From Pseudomonas fluorescens HK44 (lineage in GTDB: Bacteria; Pseudomonadota; Gammaproteobacteria; Pseudomonadales; Pseudomonadaceae): a stretch of DNA of 64,000 bases. The notes beneath the pieces are model-generated. The model worked only from the letters and a program-made list of their open reading frames with translations, searched no databases and was not told where the DNA came from. Made by a program: the position numbers and the translations under genes. Shown here in pieces: positions 43,682 through 54,538 of this stretch (the first letter of the stretch is position 1; every line of letters begins with the position of its first letter). The stretch covers positions 930,001 through 994,000 of the forward strand of contig NZ_AFOY02000015.1 of NCBI RefSeq assembly GCF_000217955.3. The letters are read 5' to 3'.

Positions 43682-44530
43682 TCAGAACAGCCCCAACTGC
43701 AAACGCGCCGCCTCGGACATGCGGCTTTGATCCCAAGGCGGGTCCCAGACGATCTCGACCTCGACCTCGCTGACCCCAGGGATAGTCTGGACTTTAGTGC
43801 GCGCCTCCTCCTGCAGCACATCGCCCATTCCGCAACCGGGCGCGGTCATGGACATCTTGATCTCGACGCGCTGGCCGCCGTCGGCGAGCAGGCGGGTTTC
43901 ACAGTGGTAGATCAGCCCGAGATCGACCACATTGACCGGAATCTCCGGGTCGTAGACGGTGCGCAGCATGTCGAGCACCTGCTGAATGTCGAAGCCACCT
44001 CTGCTCGTTGGTTGGCTGCTCACCTGGGGCTGCCCTTGCTGCTGAGCATCCCGCCCCAACGCATCGGCGTCAGCGGCGGCGATCCGTGCCAGCCGGCCCC
44101 TGGAGATTTGCACCGTGAAGCTGCCACCGAGCGCCTGGGTTACCACCACCCGCTCGCCACGGCCCAGTTGCAGTCGCTCCCCGCCTGGAATCAGAGTCAC
44201 CGCGCAGTCGCGCGTGAGTTCGATCGGTTGCAGATAGCCCGGTTTATTCGGGTTATCGAAATGGAAGCCGGCGCCATGCAGGTCATACTCGAAATCGACG
44301 GACAAGCCATCGGCCCGCCCCGCGCTTGCGGGATCAAGCAACAGCTTGATGCCGTCTGCCTCAACCGTGATATCACCTTCGGCAGCGCGCTCGAAGAAAA
44401 ACTCATGCGCGAAGTGCTCGTCGATCCTGAGCCGCACACCGCGCACGTGCCCGTCCGCCAAAGCATCGAGCAAGACCCTGCGCGCCGGTTCGCGCAGGTG
44501 AATACTGGGGATTGCAAATTTGGCTGCCAT
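43682..44530 (-). CDS. A-type-like domain fused to SufT (MIP18) Fe-S maturation factor
   Basis: A 282-aa protein. Residues 1-95 resemble an A-type carrier (HesB/IscA-like: IHLREPARRVLLDALAD, GVRLRIDEHFAHEFFFERAA, GIKLLLDPASAGRADGLSVD) but contain none of the three cluster cysteines. Residues 100-282 are SufT: ELTRDCAVTLIPGGERLQLG, GGSFTVQISRGRLARI, then the DUF59/MIP18 domain with DPEIPVNVVDLGLIYHCE and MSMTAPGCGMGDVL (conserved Cys). Just after sufU in the operon. Probably helps deliver clusters to target proteins. Confidence 0.85.
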   Translation of the reverse strand: MAAKFAIPSIHLREPARRVLLDALADGHVRGVRLRIDEHFAHEFFFERAAEGDITVEADGIKLLLDPASAGRADGLSVDFEYDLHGAGFHFDNPNKPGYLQPIELTRDCAVTLIPGGERLQLGRGERVVVTQALGGSFTVQISRGRLARIAAADADALGRDAQQQGQPQVSSQPTSRGGFDIQQVLDMLRTVYDPEIPVNVVDLGLIYHCETRLLADGGQRVEIKMSMTAPGCGMGDVLQEEARTKVQTIPGVSEVEVEIVWDPPWDQSRMSEAARLQLGLF

Positions 44531-44536
44531 GGCTGA

Positions 44537-44991
44537 TTACTCCGTCGTGACCTGCGAGGCGCCGCCTTCGAGGGCGCTTCGCAGCGTGTGCCAGGCCAGA
44601 GTGGCGCACTTGACCCGCACCGGAAATTCCCAAACGCCTGAAAGCACCGCGAGTTTACCGAGCTCTGCGGGTGTCACCCGGGCGTTTGGCCCTTCGGTGA
44701 GCAACGTATGCACCCGGGCAAAAAGTGCCTGCGCCTCCGCAGGCTTTTTCCCCTTCACCGCCAGCGTCATCAGGGAGGCCGAGGCTTGGGAGATGGCACA
44801 GCCAACCCCCTGAAAGCTGATGTCCTCGATCACCCCGTTCGCAAGCTTGAGATAAATCTTCAGTTGATCGCCGCACAGCGGATTGAAACCCTCCGCCGTA
44901 CAGGTCGCGTCCTCAAGCGGGTGAAAGTTACGCGGCCGCTTGCCGTGGTCGATGATCACGTCCTGGTAGAGGTCGCGCAGTTCGTCGCCAC

Positions 44992-44995
<4 letters not shown>
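44537..44995 (-). CDS. sufU: SufU, Fe-S assembly/zinc-dependent sulfur acceptor
   Basis: A 152-aa IscU-like protein. The three zinc/cluster cysteines are in NPLCGD, GVGCAISQASAS and RVKCATLAWHTL. The insert between the second and third (about 20 residues, LLTEGPNARVTPAELGKLAV) is characteristic of SufU rather than IscU. It accepts persulfide sulfur from SufS. It overlaps sufS by 4 nt. Confidence 0.92.
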
Positions 44996-46262
<1,267 letters not shown>

Positions 46263-46266
<4 letters not shown>

Positions 46267-47569
46267 GCCGACACCTCCCGCCCGCGCAATTGCGCGGTGA
46301 CCAGTCGCTGCACATGCTCGCGCAACGGCTCCAGCTCAATGAGCTCAAGCATCTCGCTGACAAACGCAAAGGTCAGCAGCGACCGCGCTGCCGCCAGCGG
46401 AATCCCCCGTGAGCGCAGGTAGAAAATAGCCTGCTCATCCAGTTGGCCGACGGCGGCACCGTGAGCACACTTGACGTCATCGGCGAAGATCTCCAGTCGT
46501 GGCTGAGAGTTGACCTGGGCCGACGTCGACAACAAAAGATTCTTGTTGGTCTGGCTGGCATCGGTCTTCATCGCTCCCGGGCGTACGATGATCCGGCCGT
46601 CAAAGATTCCATGCCCATGCTCATCGATCACGCCTTTATAGCGTTCGCGGCTGATGCAACGCGGGGCCCGATGCTCGATGGTTGTCTGGTTGTCCAGGTG
46701 CTGCTGGCCTCGCGGCAGGTACAAACCATTCAGGGCGACCTCCGCGCCGGGCCCCTCAAGCACAACACGCACCTCCTGCCGTGCCAGAGTGGCGCCCAAT
46801 GCAAAAGAGTGCGAAGCAAAGTGACTGCCCGAAGCCTGGCGCACGCTGAGCAGCGCGACATGGAACGCCGCCGTGCTCTGGTTCTGCAGCGCGTAATGTT
46901 CAAGTACAGCGTCCGCGTCGAGCACCACCTCGCTGACAGCGTTACTCAAGTAGACCTCGCCCTCGCTACCGACGTGGCTTTCCACCAGAATCGCCCGGCT
47001 CCCCGCCCCCACCCGCACCAAAACACGCGGATGTGTCACCCGTGGCGTAGCGCCCGGCTCCGAGAGGAACACCAGATGGATCGGTGTTTCGAGCGTCGTG
47101 TGGGCGGGTATCTGCACCAACGCCCCATCCTCGGCGAGCGCCGTATTCAGCGCCGTAAAGGCTTGCGATTGCACGCCGAACGTATGGGCAATCAGGGTTT
47201 CGAGCGTCCCACTGTCGGCGCGCAGCAGCGGCGCGAAATGGGTCACTTGGGTGCCTGGAGGTAGCCCCTTGAGTGCCGAGAGTTCAGTAGCGAAATAGCC
47301 ATTGACGAAGACCAGCCGCGGGCCACGATAATCGCCGGCCAGCCGCTCGACACTGGCAGCAGACGGGTGCCGGCTCACGCCCGGTTCGGCAGGCTGGAAA
47401 GGGATCTCCAGGATGGACGCAACTCGCGTGTGCTTCCAGGCTTCGTCCTTGGCCGTGGGAAAGCCCAGTTCGGCCACCCGCTGGAACGCCTCGAGGCGTA
47501 ACGCCTGCAGCCAGACAGGATGCCGGGCATCGGCCCGGGGCTCGAGCCTGGCGAGAAACGCCGCGCTGT

Positions 47570-47573
<4 letters not shown>
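46263..47573 (-). CDS. sufD: SufD, scaffold partner of SufBC
   Basis: A 436-aa beta-helix protein paralogous to SufB. The C-terminal core is clear: RYKGVIDEHGHGIFDGRIIV, SQTNKNLLLSTSAQVNSQPR, LEIFADDVKCAHGAAVGQLD, IFYLRSRGIPLAAARSLLTF. The His in KCAHGA is the residue thought to bind iron at the SufB-SufD interface. 4-nt overlaps with sufC and sufS. Confidence 0.94.
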
Positions 47574-48334
<761 letters not shown>

Positions 48335-48350
48335 GCTCCCACCCCGGGCC

Positions 48351-49799
48351 TTAGCCCACGCAGCCCTCCAGGCTCACACCCAGCAGTTTCTGGGCTTCCA
48401 CCGCGAACTCCATCGGCAGCTCCTTGAGCACCTCGCGGCAGAAGCCGTTGACGATCATCGACACCGCGTCCTCCGCGCTGATGCCGCGCTGTCGGCAGTA
48501 AAACAGCTGCTCGTCGCTGATCTTCGACGTGGAGGCCTCATGCTCGACCTGAGCGCTGGGGTTCTTCACGTCGATATAAGGAAACGTGTGCGCGCCACAC
48601 TCGCTGCCCAGCAGCAGCGAGTCACACTGCGTGTGGTTGCGGGCACCGGTCGCGGCTTTCTGGATTTTCACCAGACCGCGGTAGGTGTTCTGTCCATGAC
48701 CGGCAGAAATCCCCTTGGACAGAATGGTGCTGCGGGTGTGTCGGCCGATGTGGATCATCTTGGTGCCGGTGTCCGCCTGCTGGTGATTGGCTGTCAGGGC
48801 GACTGAATAGAACTCGCCGACCGAATAATCGCCCTGGAGAATCACTCCCGGGTATTTCCAGGTGATCGCGGAGCCGGTTTCAACCTGCGTCCAGGAAATC
48901 TTCGAGTGCGCGCCTGCACATTTGCCGCGCTTGGTGACGAAATTGAAGATACCCCCACGCCCTTCGGCATCGCCGGGGTACCAATTCTGCACTGTGGCGT
49001 ACTTGATCTGGGCGTTATCCAGCGCAACCAGTTCGACCACCGCCGCGTGCAACTGGTTATTGTCGCGCATCGGCGCGGTGCAGCCCTCGAGGTAGCTCAC
49101 ATAGGCGCCCTCCTCTGCGACGATCAGCGTACGTTCGAACTGGCCGGTGTCCGCGGCATTGATGCGGAAGTAGGTCGACAGCTCCATCGGGCAACGCACG
49201 CCCTTGGGCACGTAGCAGAAGGAACCATCGGAAAACACCGCCGAGTTCAATGTGGCAAAGAAGTTGTCGCTGTAGGGCACGACCGAACCGAGGTATTTGC
49301 GCACCAGTTCCGGATGGTTTTGCACGGCCTCGGAGAACGAGCAGAAGATCACTCCGACTTCGGCGAGTTTGTGCTTGAAGGTGGTCGCGACCGAGACCGA
49401 GTCGACCACGGCATCCACCGCAACGCCGGTCAGCCGTTCCTGTTCGGCGAGCGAGATGCCAAGCTTGCCAAACATCTCGCGCAGCTCGGGATCGACCTCG
49501 TCAAGACTGGTCGGCCCCGGCGTTTTCGGCTTGGGCGCCGAGTAATAGATGATGTCCTGGTAGTCGATGGGATCGAAGTGGACGTTCTGCCAGGTGGGCT
49601 CGCGCATTGTCAGCCAGTGGCGATAGGCCTTCAGGCGCCAGTCGAGCAGCCACTGCGGCTCGTTCTTCTTGGTCGAGATCAGGCGGATGAGGTCTTCGTT
49701 GAGGCCGCGCGGGGCCGCATCGCTCTCAAAATCAGAGACAAAGCCGTACTTGTAGGCCCGGTTGCTGAGTTCGCGGATCCTGGCATTGTCAGTGCTCAT
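48351..49799 (-). CDS. sufB: SufB, Fe-S scaffold subunit
   Basis: A 482-aa scaffold protein. Landmarks: VGVIFCSFSEAVQNHPELVR, GSFCYVPKGVRCPMELSTYF, YVSYLEGCTAPMRDNNQLHA, KNPSAQVEHEASTSKISDEQ and ISAEDAVSMIVNGFCREV. The C-terminal Cys in LLGSECGAHTFPY is the conserved cluster/sulfur-transfer residue. First of the core suf genes, 89 bp after the Rieske gene. Confidence 0.95.
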   Translation of the reverse strand: MSTDNARIRELSNRAYKYGFVSDFESDAAPRGLNEDLIRLISTKKNEPQWLLDWRLKAYRHWLTMREPTWQNVHFDPIDYQDIIYYSAPKPKTPGPTSLDEVDPELREMFGKLGISLAEQERLTGVAVDAVVDSVSVATTFKHKLAEVGVIFCSFSEAVQNHPELVRKYLGSVVPYSDNFFATLNSAVFSDGSFCYVPKGVRCPMELSTYFRINAADTGQFERTLIVAEEGAYVSYLEGCTAPMRDNNQLHAAVVELVALDNAQIKYATVQNWYPGDAEGRGGIFNFVTKRGKCAGAHSKISWTQVETGSAITWKYPGVILQGDYSVGEFYSVALTANHQQADTGTKMIHIGRHTRSTILSKGISAGHGQNTYRGLVKIQKAATGARNHTQCDSLLLGSECGAHTFPYIDVKNPSAQVEHEASTSKISDEQLFYCRQRGISAEDAVSMIVNGFCREVLKELPMEFAVEAQKLLGVSLEGCVG

Positions 49800-49888
49800 C
49801 GCGGATGCCTCCTGCTGTTGGCAGGATGATGTGATCGTTTAACTATACTCCTTACCTGTTCCTTGCGACCCCAGCGCGTCCGTAGCGT

Positions 49889-50206
49889 TCAAACATCCGA
49901 CGATTGCCGTAACAGGATGTCGTTACCGTCCACCCGGACCTCGAACTGTTCGACCTGATAAGCCGGTTCTGTGAGGCACTCGCCGCTGGTCACGTCGAAC
50001 TCGTAGGCGTGAACCGGGCAAATCACCACGTTGTCGCACAGTATTCCCTCCCCCAGCGAACCGTCTTCGTGCGGGCAGGTGTTGTGGATGGCGAAATACT
50101 GGCCATCGACATTGAACAACGCAACGGGCGTGCCCCCAAGGTTCACGGTTATGCCGTTACCCGGTTCGACATCCCCCACGCAGGCGACCTTGACGAATTC
50201 ACTCAT
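49889..50206 (-). CDS. Rieske-type [2Fe-2S] ferredoxin
   Basis: A 105-aa small Rieske protein. Cluster ligands are CPH in NTCPHEDGSLGEG and CPVH in ICPVHAYEFDVTSG. It resembles NirD/biphenyl-dioxygenase-type ferredoxins. GAGGGAG precedes the ATG. It heads the suf operon, an arrangement seen mostly in SufBCDSU-type operons of Gram-positives and some proteobacteria. Its role may be electron supply for cluster assembly or it may be a maturation client. Confidence 0.9.
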   Translation of the reverse strand: MSEFVKVACVGDVEPGNGITVNLGGTPVALFNVDGQYFAIHNTCPHEDGSLGEGILCDNVVICPVHAYEFDVTSGECLTEPAYQVEQFEVRVDGNDILLRQSSDV

Positions 50207-50419
50207 AGTGCCACTCCCTCTTGAGTGTCATTTTAGCTGCTGGAGCTGCTGCTGATTCGTCGGGATCCGATCACCGAGACTTGCGCCCCGCAGCAGTAGG
50301 CTAAGCTTTCAGCAGCTCATTGCTCACGATGCTCGCGCCTGCAGGTTTTGGGTTTTTCTGAAGAGCGTCTGCAACAGCTATTTCAGACAGGCCCAAACCA
50401 TTCACGCAGGACTGACGTG

Positions 50420-51793
50420 ATGACCGAGCCCCTTCTCAGCTTCGAAGAACTGAAACTCGCCGCTACCGCAGGTGATATCGATACCGTGCTGGTCTGCATG
50501 GTCGATATGCAGGGGCGACTGGTCGGCAAACGATTCCAGGTCGAGTTTTTCATCGACAGCGGCCATGAAGAAACCCACTGCTGCAATTACCTGCTGGCCG
50601 ACGACATCGACATGGAGCCGGTGCCGGGTTACGCCGCCGCCAGCTGGAGCAAAGGCTATGGCGATTTTGTACTGAAACCCGACATGGCCACCTTGCGTCG
50701 CGTGCCGTGGCTGGAATGCACGGCGCTGGTGCTCTGCGACGTGCTCGATCACCACCATCGGCGGGACCTGCCCCACAGCCCACGGGCAATCCTGAAAAAG
50801 CAGATCGCGCGACTGCATGAGCGCGGTTACAGCGGCATGTTTGCCTCTGAACTGGAGTTCTATCTGTTTGACGAGAGTTACGAGGCCATCCACGAGCGCA
50901 ACTACCACAAGCCGAAAACCGCCGGCCACTACATCGAGGATTACAACATCCTCCAGACCACCCGCGAGGAGCCGGTGCTGCGGGCGATTCGCAAACACCT
51001 GCAGGCATCCGGCATTCCCGTGGAAAACTCCAAGGGTGAATGGGGCCCGGGCCAGGAAGAAATCAACGTCCGTTATGCCGATGCCCTGACCATGGCCGAC
51101 CAGCACGTGATCATCAAGCACGCCTGCAAAGAGATCGCGCAGCTGCAGGGCAAGGCGATCACGTTCATGGCCAAGTGGCGCTATGACGCCGCCGGGTCCA
51201 GCAGCCATATCCACAACTCATTGTGGGACAAGAATGGCAAAAAGCCGTTGTTTTTCGACCCCAAGGCGGAGTTCGGCATGTCGGCGCTGATGCGTTCCTG
51301 GGTGGCCGGGCAGCTTAAGTACGCCAACGACATCACCTGTTTTCTCGCCCCCTATATCAATTCGTACAAGCGCTTCCAGGCTGGCACTTTCGCGCCGACC
51401 CGGGCGATCTGGAGTCGGGACAATCGCACGGCAGGTTTTCGTTTGTGCGCCGAAGGCAGCAAATCCATCCGCATCGAATGTCGCATCGGCGGCGCCGACC
51501 TCAACCCTTATCTGGCCTTCGCCGCGTTGATCGCCGCGGGCCTGGCCGGTATCGACGAAAAGCTCAACCTGGCGCCACCCTTTGAAGGCGATGCCTACCT
51601 CGACGAACACTTGCCGGAAGTCTCGAAGACCCTGCGCGAAGCCTGCGCCGCGCTCAAGGCCTCAAGCATGTTGCGCGAGGCCTTCGGTGACGAAGTGGTC
51701 GACCACTACGTGCACACCGCCGAATGGGAGCAGAAAGAGTACGACCGACGGATAACCGACTGGGAACTGCAGCGCGGCTTTGAGCGCTATTGA
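50420..51793 (+). CDS. Glutamine-synthetase-family ligase (gamma-glutamylamide synthetase-like)
   Basis: A 457-aa type III GS-like protein. GKRFQVEFFIDSGHEETHCC, ASELEFYLFDESYEAIHERN (metal Glu), GPGQEEINVRYADAL, GSSSHIHNSLWDKNGKKPLF (active-site His) and RIECRIGGADLNPYLAFAAL are visible. PuuA and IpuC enzymes of this group attach glutamate to amines before oxidation. ATG 50420 follows GCAGGA. It overlaps the aldehyde dehydrogenase region, so the three enzymes form one catabolic operon. The amine is unknown. Confidence 0.85.
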   Translation: MTEPLLSFEELKLAATAGDIDTVLVCMVDMQGRLVGKRFQVEFFIDSGHEETHCCNYLLADDIDMEPVPGYAAASWSKGYGDFVLKPDMATLRRVPWLECTALVLCDVLDHHHRRDLPHSPRAILKKQIARLHERGYSGMFASELEFYLFDESYEAIHERNYHKPKTAGHYIEDYNILQTTREEPVLRAIRKHLQASGIPVENSKGEWGPGQEEINVRYADALTMADQHVIIKHACKEIAQLQGKAITFMAKWRYDAAGSSSHIHNSLWDKNGKKPLFFDPKAEFGMSALMRSWVAGQLKYANDITCFLAPYINSYKRFQAGTFAPTRAIWSRDNRTAGFRLCAEGSKSIRIECRIGGADLNPYLAFAALIAAGLAGIDEKLNLAPPFEGDAYLDEHLPEVSKTLREACAALKASSMLREAFGDEVVDHYVHTAEWEQKEYDRRITDWELQRGFERY

Positions 51794-51800
51794 GACCATC

Positions 51801-53192
51801 ATGACTTCGACGATTCAACTTATCTCCCCGGTCGATGGCCGGGTCTACGCCGAACGCCACTGCGCCAATGCGGTGCAGATCGAGCAGGCGCTGACGGCTG
51901 CCGCAGCCGTCCAGGCGTCATGGAAGCGCCGGCCACTGAGCGAACGCGCCGCTTTATGCAGTGCCGCCGTGGACGCGATGCTGGCAATGAAAGACGAAAT
52001 AGTGCCGGAACTGGCCTGGCAGATGGGCCGCCCGGTGCGTTTTGGCGCCGGTGAGCTGCGCGGTTTCGAAGAGCGTGCCCGGCACATGATTGCCATTGCG
52101 CCTGAAGCGTTGGCAGCAGTTGAGCCCACGCCTGTCGCAGGTTTTCGACGCCAGATAAAACGCGAGCCGCTAGGTACGGTGCTGGTTATCGCTCCGTGGA
52201 ATTACCCCTACCTGACGGCGGTAAATACGATTATTCCGGCGCTGATGGCTGGCAACAGCGTGATCCTCAAACACGCCTCGCAAACGCTGCTGGTCGGCGA
52301 TCGGTTTGCCGAAGCCTTTCGCCGGGCCAATCTGCCTGAAGGTCTGTTCCAGAACCTGCTGCTCAATCACACCTATACCGCTGCGATCATTGCCTCTGGA
52401 CGGGTGCAGCAGGTGAATTTCACCGGTTCGGTCGAAGCCGGCAAAGCCATCGAAATCGCCGCCACCGGACTCTTCCTCGGCTTGGGGCTGGAGCTCGGCG
52501 GCAAAGACCCGGCCTACGTCCGCGCAGACGCCAACCTTGAGCATGCCGTGGAAAACCTGGTGGACGGCAGCTTCTTCAACTCCGGGCAAAGCTGCTGCGC
52601 CGTCGAACGCATTTATGTCGATCAAAAAATTTACCCGGTGTTTGTCGAGCGCTTTGCCGCCCTGACTCGCCAATATGTGCTGGGCAACCCACTGGACGAA
52701 GCCACCACCCTCGGCCCGTTGGTCAATCCGGGAGCTGCCGAGTTCGTGCGCGGGCAGATCGCCGAAGCGCTGGCAAAAGGCGCAAAAGCACTGATCGATC
52801 CAAAAGCCTTTCCAGCGGACGTGCCGGGCAGCGCCTACCTAGCGCCACAGGTGCTGGTCGACGTCAGCCATCAAATGTCGGTGATGCGCGAGGAAAGCTT
52901 TGGTCCAGTGGTCGGCATCATGCCGGTTGCCAGCGACGACGAAGCCATCGCCTTGATGAACGACAGCGAATTCGGGCTCAGCGCTTCCATCTGGACCACC
53001 GACCTCGCCGCCGCCGAACGCATCGGCAACGAGATCGCCACCGGCAGCGTATTCATGAACCGCTGCGATTACCTGGACCCGGCGCTGGCCTGGACCGGGG
53101 TGAAAAACAGCGGGCGCGGCGTCACGCTGTCGCGCATCGGCTACGAACACCTGACCCGAGCCAAATCCTTCCATCTGCGCCATGAGATCTGA
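51801..53192 (+). CDS. NAD(P)-dependent aldehyde dehydrogenase
   Basis: A 463-aa aldehyde dehydrogenase. VLVIAPWNYPYLTAVNTIIP, VNFTGSVEAGKAIEIAATGL (coenzyme loop), LGLELGGKDPAYVRADANLE (general base Glu), and FFNSGQSCCAVERIYVDQ (catalytic Cys) are seen. The ATG at 51801 leaves 7 bp after the upstream stop; TTG 51780 would overlap it. Middle gene of the GS-like/ALDH/iron-ADH operon. Confidence 0.92.
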   Translation: MTSTIQLISPVDGRVYAERHCANAVQIEQALTAAAAVQASWKRRPLSERAALCSAAVDAMLAMKDEIVPELAWQMGRPVRFGAGELRGFEERARHMIAIAPEALAAVEPTPVAGFRRQIKREPLGTVLVIAPWNYPYLTAVNTIIPALMAGNSVILKHASQTLLVGDRFAEAFRRANLPEGLFQNLLLNHTYTAAIIASGRVQQVNFTGSVEAGKAIEIAATGLFLGLGLELGGKDPAYVRADANLEHAVENLVDGSFFNSGQSCCAVERIYVDQKIYPVFVERFAALTRQYVLGNPLDEATTLGPLVNPGAAEFVRGQIAEALAKGAKALIDPKAFPADVPGSAYLAPQVLVDVSHQMSVMREESFGPVVGIMPVASDDEAIALMNDSEFGLSASIWTTDLAAAERIGNEIATGSVFMNRCDYLDPALAWTGVKNSGRGVTLSRIGYEHLTRAKSFHLRHEI

Positions 53193-53195
53193 GCC

Positions 53196-54356
53196 ATGAG
53201 CCTGACTGCGAACTGGAACTACCCCACGAGCATCCACTTCGGTATTGGCCGCATCGCCGAACTGGCCGACACCTGCCGCAGCCAAGGTATCCAGCGACCG
53301 TTGCTGGTCACCGACAGTGGCCTGGCGCGCGCGCCGATCACCACCGCGGCGCTGGAATCCTTACGCGCCGCCGGCCTCGGCGTAGCGCTGTTTTGCGACC
53401 TCAAGCCGAATCCGGTCGAGGCCAACCTGGCGGGAGGGCTCGACGCCTGGCGCGCCGGCAAGCACGACGGCGTGGTCGCCTTCGGTGGCGGCAGCGGTCT
53501 GGATATGGGCAAGCTGATCGCCTTCATGAGCGGCCAGACCCGGCCGGTGTGGGATTTCGAAGACATCGACGATTACTGGACCCGCGCCGACGAAAGCAGC
53601 ATCGCCCCGGTCATTGCGGTGCCGACCACGGCAGGTACGGGGTCCGAAGTCGGCCGTGCAGCGGTGATCATTGATGAGAGTACGCACACCAAACGCATCA
53701 TCTTCCACCCGAAAATGATGCCGCGGGTGGTCATCAGCGACCCGGCGCTCACCGTCGGCATGCCGGCAAAAGTTACTGCCGGCACCGGTATGGATGCCTT
53801 TGCCCATTGCCTGGAATCCTACTGCGCACCCGGTTTCCACCCCATGGCCGAAGGTATCGCAGTAGAAGGCATGCGCCTGGTGGCCAATGCGCTGGTGCGG
53901 GCAGTACGCACTCCCTCCGATCTTGAGGCGCGTGCGGAAATGCTCGCGGCGGCCGCGATGGGAGCCACCGCCTTCCAGAAAGGCCTGGGCGGGATGCACG
54001 CACTCGCACATCCGGTCGGTGCGCTGTACGACACCCACCACGGCATGACCAACGCCACCTTCATGCCCTATGTCTTGAAATTCAATCGCCCGGCCATCGA
54101 GGAACGCATCACCCGCCTGGCCGCTTACTTGCGACTGCCCTCGCCTGGCTTTGACAGCTTTCTGGCCTTCGTCCTCAAGTTGCGCAAGGACATCGGCGTG
54201 CCGCATACGCTGATTGAGCTGGGAGTGGATGATCGGCAGGCTGACCTGATCGCCGACATGGCGATTGTCGATCCGTGCGCTGGCGGTAACCCGCTGCCCT
54301 TGACCCGCAATGGCGCGGCAGAGATTTTCGACGCGGCGTATCACGGCCGGCTCTAG
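53196..54356 (+). CDS. Iron-containing alcohol dehydrogenase (group III)
   Basis: A 386-aa Fe-ADH. It has VVAFGGGSGLDMGKLIAFMS (NAD site), PTTAGTGSEVGRAAVIIDE, AGTGMDAFAHCLESYCAPGF (Asp/His metal ligands) and GMHALAHPVGALYDTHHGMT (further His ligands). The start lies 3 bp after the aldehyde dehydrogenase stop. It would interconvert an alcohol and aldehyde that the neighbour oxidises further. Confidence 0.92.
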   Translation: MSLTANWNYPTSIHFGIGRIAELADTCRSQGIQRPLLVTDSGLARAPITTAALESLRAAGLGVALFCDLKPNPVEANLAGGLDAWRAGKHDGVVAFGGGSGLDMGKLIAFMSGQTRPVWDFEDIDDYWTRADESSIAPVIAVPTTAGTGSEVGRAAVIIDESTHTKRIIFHPKMMPRVVISDPALTVGMPAKVTAGTGMDAFAHCLESYCAPGFHPMAEGIAVEGMRLVANALVRAVRTPSDLEARAEMLAAAAMGATAFQKGLGGMHALAHPVGALYDTHHGMTNATFMPYVLKFNRPAIEERITRLAAYLRLPSPGFDSFLAFVLKLRKDIGVPHTLIELGVDDRQADLIADMAIVDPCAGGNPLPLTRNGAAEIFDAAYHGRL

Positions 54357-54386
54357 CGCCAATGCCTGTCAGTTAAGGTAGGAATC

Positions 54387-54490
54387 TGTGGGAGCGAGCT
54401 TGCTCGCGATGAGGGAGTGTCAGTCGACATTAATGTAGCCTGGCACACCGCCTTCGTCGGAACGCCGCCCGGAGCAAGCTCGCTCCCACA
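54387..54490. repeat. REPIN (paired REP sequences)
   Basis: TGTGGGAGCGAGCTTGCTCG at 54387 and its inverted partner ending GCAAGCTCGCTCCCACA at 54490 flank an 60-bp spacer. This is the Pseudomonas fluorescens-type REP doublet, mobilised by RAYT proteins. It lies between converging genes. Confidence 0.85.
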
Positions 54491-54538
54491 TGGATTTCGC
54501 CCGGATCAAAAGCCCCAGCTGCATCGATTGTGCTTGCC

